Source of the DNA: Pseudomonas quercus | Lineage (GTDB): Bacteria > Pseudomonadota > Gammaproteobacteria > Pseudomonadales > Pseudomonadaceae | Assembly (NCBI RefSeq): GCF_012033695.1 | Contig: NZ_JAAVJI010000001.1 | Location: 372,001-436,000, forward strand | Length of the DNA stretch: 64,000 bases | Direction: 5' to 3' | Shown here: piece after piece, positions 61,352 to 64,000 of the stretch | How positions within the stretch are numbered: the first letter of the stretch is position 1 | Layout: each line of letters begins with the position of its first letter | Program-made: the position numbers and the translations under genes | The notes under the pieces: model-generated | The model's database searches: none | What the model was told of the DNA's origin: nothing | The model's input: only the letters and a program-made list of their open reading frames with translations

Positions 61352-62541
61352 GCCAGGCGCCCGCAAAGTTGCTGATCGTCGATGACCTCCCTGAAAACCT
61401 CGTGGCCTTGGAGGCGCTGATAAGCCGCAGCGACCGCCAGGTGTACAAAGCCTTGTGCGCGGATGACGCATTGCACCTGTTGCTGCAGCACGAATTCGCC
61501 TTGGCCATCCTGGATGTGCAGATGCCTGGCATGAATGGTTTCGAGTTGGCAGAGTTGATGCGTGGCACGGAAAAAACCAAGCATATTCCGATCGTGTTCG
61601 TGTCTGCGGCGGGCAGGGAACTCAATTACGCGTTCAAGGGGTATGAGACGGGCGCGGTCGACTTCCTGCAAAAGCCACTCGACACGTTGGCAGTAAAAAG
61701 CAAAGTCAGCGTATTCGTGGACCTGTATCGCCAGCGCAAAACCCTTAACGAGCAACTGGAAGCGTTGGAGCGCAGCAGGCAACAGCAGGAAGTGCTGCTA
61801 GGGCAGTTGCAAGCCACCCAGAAAGAACTCGAACACGCAGTTCGCATGCGTGATGACTTCATGTCGGTGGTCTCCCATGAAGTGCGTACACCGCTCAATG
61901 GGCTGATCCTGGAAACCCAGTTGCGCAAGATGCACCTTGCCAAAGGTAACGCTGCGGCGTTTTCCCTGGACAAGATGCAGGGCATGGTGGAGCGGGATGA
62001 GCGCCAGATCAAAAGCCTGATCCGGTTGATCGAGGACATGCTCGATGTGGCGCGCATACGTACGGGCAAACTGTCTATTCGCCCTCAGGCGTTTGACTTG
62101 TGCGAACTGGTGAACAGCGTGGTTGACCGCTTCATACCCCAGGCCACTGCCGCTGGCATGACAATCGACTGCCAAACCCCGACTGCCGTAGAGGGCCACT
62201 GGGACGAATTCAGGATAGAGCAGGTGGTGGCCAACCTGTTGACCAATGCGTTGCGCTACGGTGGCCAAGGTGCGGTGGAGGTCTGGGTCGACACCGATGC
62301 GCAGTGGGCGCGTGTACACGTACGTGACCACGGTGTTGGCATCAGCGAAGAGGACCAGCGCCGGATTTTCCAGCAGTTCGAGCGTGCGTCCAACCGCCAT
62401 GCGATCGCGGGTCTAGGGCTAGGCCTGTTCATTTCCGAGCAGATCGTTGCCGCGCATGGTGGCCACATCAGCGTACAAAGCACCTTGGGCCAAGGCGCTG
62501 TATTCACCGTCCATTTGCCACGCGCCGGCCAGGCCGCGTGA
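61345..62541 (+). CDS. Hybrid histidine kinase, REC-HisKA-HATPase
   Basis: This is a 398-residue soluble kinase. The N-terminal receiver has LLIVDDLPEN and Asp57 (AILDVQMPGMNG). A coiled coil (QRKTLNEQLEALERSRQQQ) leads to HisKA with His178 (VVSHEVRTPLNG). The ATPase has NLLTNALRYG, DHGVGIS and GLGLGLF. An N-terminal receiver on a kinase suggests it is switched by phosphate from the upstream CHASE3 kinase. ATG 61345 overlaps the cheB stop. Confidence 0.9.
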   Translation: MLSQAPAKLLIVDDLPENLVALEALISRSDRQVYKALCADDALHLLLQHEFALAILDVQMPGMNGFELAELMRGTEKTKHIPIVFVSAAGRELNYAFKGYETGAVDFLQKPLDTLAVKSKVSVFVDLYRQRKTLNEQLEALERSRQQQEVLLGQLQATQKELEHAVRMRDDFMSVVSHEVRTPLNGLILETQLRKMHLAKGNAAAFSLDKMQGMVERDERQIKSLIRLIEDMLDVARIRTGKLSIRPQAFDLCELVNSVVDRFIPQATAAGMTIDCQTPTAVEGHWDEFRIEQVVANLLTNALRYGGQGAVEVWVDTDAQWARVHVRDHGVGISEEDQRRIFQQFERASNRHAIAGLGLGLFISEQIVAAHGGHISVQSTLGQGAVFTVHLPRAGQAA

Positions 62542-62608
62542 CAACGCAACCTCTCTTGGGGGCTGAGGTCACATGGGCAGCCCGAGACAATCTTACATAG
62601 GCAATGCA

Positions 62609-62986
62609 ATGAGTGGAGATGCGCAAGACGTAGTGCTGATCGTTGAAGACGAGGCGGTGATACGCCAGATCCTTCGCGACTATCTTCAGGGGGAGGGGTA
62701 TCACGTTCTGGAAGCAGAGAATGGTGTAGAAGCCTTCGACATTCTGGCGCGCAAGCCGCATCTGGACCTGATGATCACCGATTACAGGCTGCCAGGCGGG
62801 ATCTCAGGTGTGGACATTGCCGAGCCCGCAGTGAAGCTGCGGCCTGAACTCAAAGTGATTTTCATAAGTGGGTATCCCAAGGAGATTCGGGACAGCGTGC
62901 ACCCTATCGCTCAGCGTGCACCTGTGCTCGCCAAGCCATTTGAGCTGGACGATCTACAGGCCGCTATTCGCAAAGAGCTGGCATAA
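62609..62986 (+). CDS. Single-domain response regulator
   Basis: This 125-residue receiver has VLIVEDEA, the acceptor in LMITDYRLPGG, and Lys in VLAKPFELDDL. It follows the soluble hybrid kinase by 67 bp and is probably its partner. ATG 62609 (MSGDAQDVVLIV) is chosen over an upstream in-frame start because it begins the fold. It has no output domain, so it works by protein contact or as a phosphate carrier. Confidence 0.88.
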   Translation: MSGDAQDVVLIVEDEAVIRQILRDYLQGEGYHVLEAENGVEAFDILARKPHLDLMITDYRLPGGISGVDIAEPAVKLRPELKVIFISGYPKEIRDSVHPIAQRAPVLAKPFELDDLQAAIRKELA

Positions 62987-63016
62987 CGCGGTGCCTCTGC
63001 GATTCCTCGCCCGCCT

Positions 63017-64000
63017 TTAGAGCCCTTGATCCAGCAACGGATCATCTGGGTTCTGTTGCTCTAGCTCAGCGAGCAGAACTTGTACATTCTGCAGCTGGCC
63101 GGCTTGTTTCCAGTACTCGATCAACAGCACCCTGGCTTTGCGGTTGGCTGGGTGCCGGCGCACTAACTGGTCCAGCTGGGCCTGTGCTGCTTCTGGCTGA
63201 TCCAGGCGGTGCAGGCTCAAGGCCAGATCCAGGCGGTAAGTGGCGTTCTGGGGAGCACGCTCTACGGATTTGGCCAGCGCCAGCAACGCATAGGCTGGTT
63301 GGTCATGGCTAAGTAGCCACAGCCCAAGCTCGTGCTGCAGGAACGCATTGTCAGGCTGCTCTCGCAAGGGTTCGGCCAAGGTTTCCCGGGCTTCATCAGG
63401 GCTGCCCAAGCGATCAAGCGCTTTGGCTAATATCACCCGGGCCTGCAGGTTATCAGGCTGCAAGGCCAACACGGCGTGTGCGCAGCTTTGAGCTAGAGCA
63501 GGCTTACCCTGCTGCAGGCGCAGCGTTGCCAGTTGCAGTTGCGCAGCCGGGTCGGACGCTTGGTTTTCAAGGTCTCTGGCGTAGCCCTCCAGCACTAGAT
63601 CGAGTCGATCGCCATAGGCGCCCGATTGCGGAATGCCAAGTGATAGCAGCTTCATAGCCGCAGCCTGTCGCACGCCTTCGTCTGCATCATCGAGCAAGGG
63701 GCCAAGCACCTGCGCCTGCTCGGCGACCGGCAACAAACCTGCCACCGCCTGGACAGCCGCACGGCGCACCACGGGGCTGGAGGCCTGCAAGCCCGCCCGT
63801 GCGAACCTTAATGCCCTTGGGCTAGGGTAATCTGGCAATACGGCAAAGAGGGCGGCTTGGCCGGAAGGCGTAAGGTCCGCTCGGTCCAGCTGCTGATACA
63901 GCAAGCGAGCTGCGCCTGGGGCACCTGCGCGTGCCGCATGCAATGCACTGGCGTAGCCATGCTCGGTCGCTGCAGGTAGTGATACGGGTGCAGGTGTAGA
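63017..64000 (-). CDS. HEAT/TPR repeat protein, C-terminal part (5' end outside window)
   Basis: The frame is open at base 64000, so only the last 327 residues are seen. HEAT-like repeats (LPDYPSPRALRFARAGLQ, VVRRAAVQAVAGLL, EGVRQAAAMKLL) precede TPR repeats (LQLATLRLQQGKPALAQS, LGLWLLSHDQPAYALLAL). The first visible segment, EHGYASALHAARAGAPGAAR, resembles the region after the haem motifs of Pseudomonas multihaem cytochrome c/TPR proteins; no CXXCH is in the visible part, so that is inference. It converges on the signalling cluster. Confidence 0.7.
   Translation of the reverse strand, partial: STPAPVSLPAATEHGYASALHAARAGAPGAARLLYQQLDRADLTPSGQAALFAVLPDYPSPRALRFARAGLQASSPVVRRAAVQAVAGLLPVAEQAQVLGPLLDDADEGVRQAAAMKLLSLGIPQSGAYGDRLDLVLEGYARDLENQASDPAAQLQLATLRLQQGKPALAQSCAHAVLALQPDNLQARVILAKALDRLGSPDEARETLAEPLREQPDNAFLQHELGLWLLSHDQPAYALLALAKSVERAPQNATYRLDLALSLHRLDQPEAAQAQLDQLVRRHPANRKARVLLIEYWKQAGQLQNVQVLLAELEQQNPDDPLLDQGL

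Noticed and set aside
1..64000. CRISPR arrays, tRNA, rRNA and insertion sequences
   Set aside because: No spaced repeat array, cloverleaf, rRNA-like segment or transposase frame was recognised on either strand.

Overview
The window is about 64 kb of a GC-rich gammaproteobacterial chromosome, most likely a fluorescent Pseudomonas of the P. putida type. The evidence is the gene content: a YejABEF transporter, a MucR-like MHYT-GGDEF-EAL protein, a pirin/LysR pair, VgrG, many hybrid histidine kinases, and Hfq/Crc-type CA motifs at translation starts. No rRNA, tRNA, CRISPR array or insertion sequence was recognised. Coordinates and motifs were read from the sequence. Functions come from family recognition and were not checked by any search.

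Layout. (1) 1-8867: a divergent LysR regulator and a seven-gene sugar-acid operon (SDR dehydrogenase, FAH hydrolase, DenD-like dehydrogenase, ACS-type MFS transporter, beta-hydroxyacid dehydrogenase, xylonate-type IlvD/Edd dehydratase, AraD1-type FAH dehydratase). Two of its genes carry an almost identical CA motif at the start. (2) 8889-16571: small proteins, a large CHASE/PAS hybrid kinase with a full His-Asp-Asp-His relay, and topoisomerase III. (3) 16572-24034: an AT-rich accessory island. It holds a full-length putative toxin with a membrane immunity-like partner, then degenerate or orphan copies of both modules, ending in vgrG. This is the best candidate for an undescribed system. (4) 24098-39951: an YdeP-type molybdo-oxidoreductase, Tas, an MscS channel, small proteins, a PPP phosphatase, a diguanylate cyclase, a GH13 enzyme, a transketolase, pirin/LysR and a DHA1 transporter. 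(5) 40012-47560: yejABEF, ppiC and an aromatic-pathway aroF with an apparent attenuation leader. (6) 47599-55355: GNAT, MucR-like protein, MHS transporter, MgtC-like protein, methyltransferase, and AraC and RpiR regulators. (7) 55789-62986: a signalling cluster of response regulator, CHASE3-GAF hybrid kinase, CheR, CheB, second hybrid kinase and response regulator, with no chemoreceptor or CheA. (8) The C-terminal part of a HEAT/TPR protein runs off the right edge.

Working together. Region 1 should import and oxidise a sugar acid to central intermediates under LysR and catabolite control. In region 3 the repeated pre-toxin DNA would allow exchange of toxin tips while old immunity genes are kept. 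In region 5 aromatic supply appears to be sensed by translation of a leader peptide rich in Tyr, Phe and Trp. In region 7 CheR and CheB may modify the kinase's long coiled coil instead of a classical chemoreceptor.
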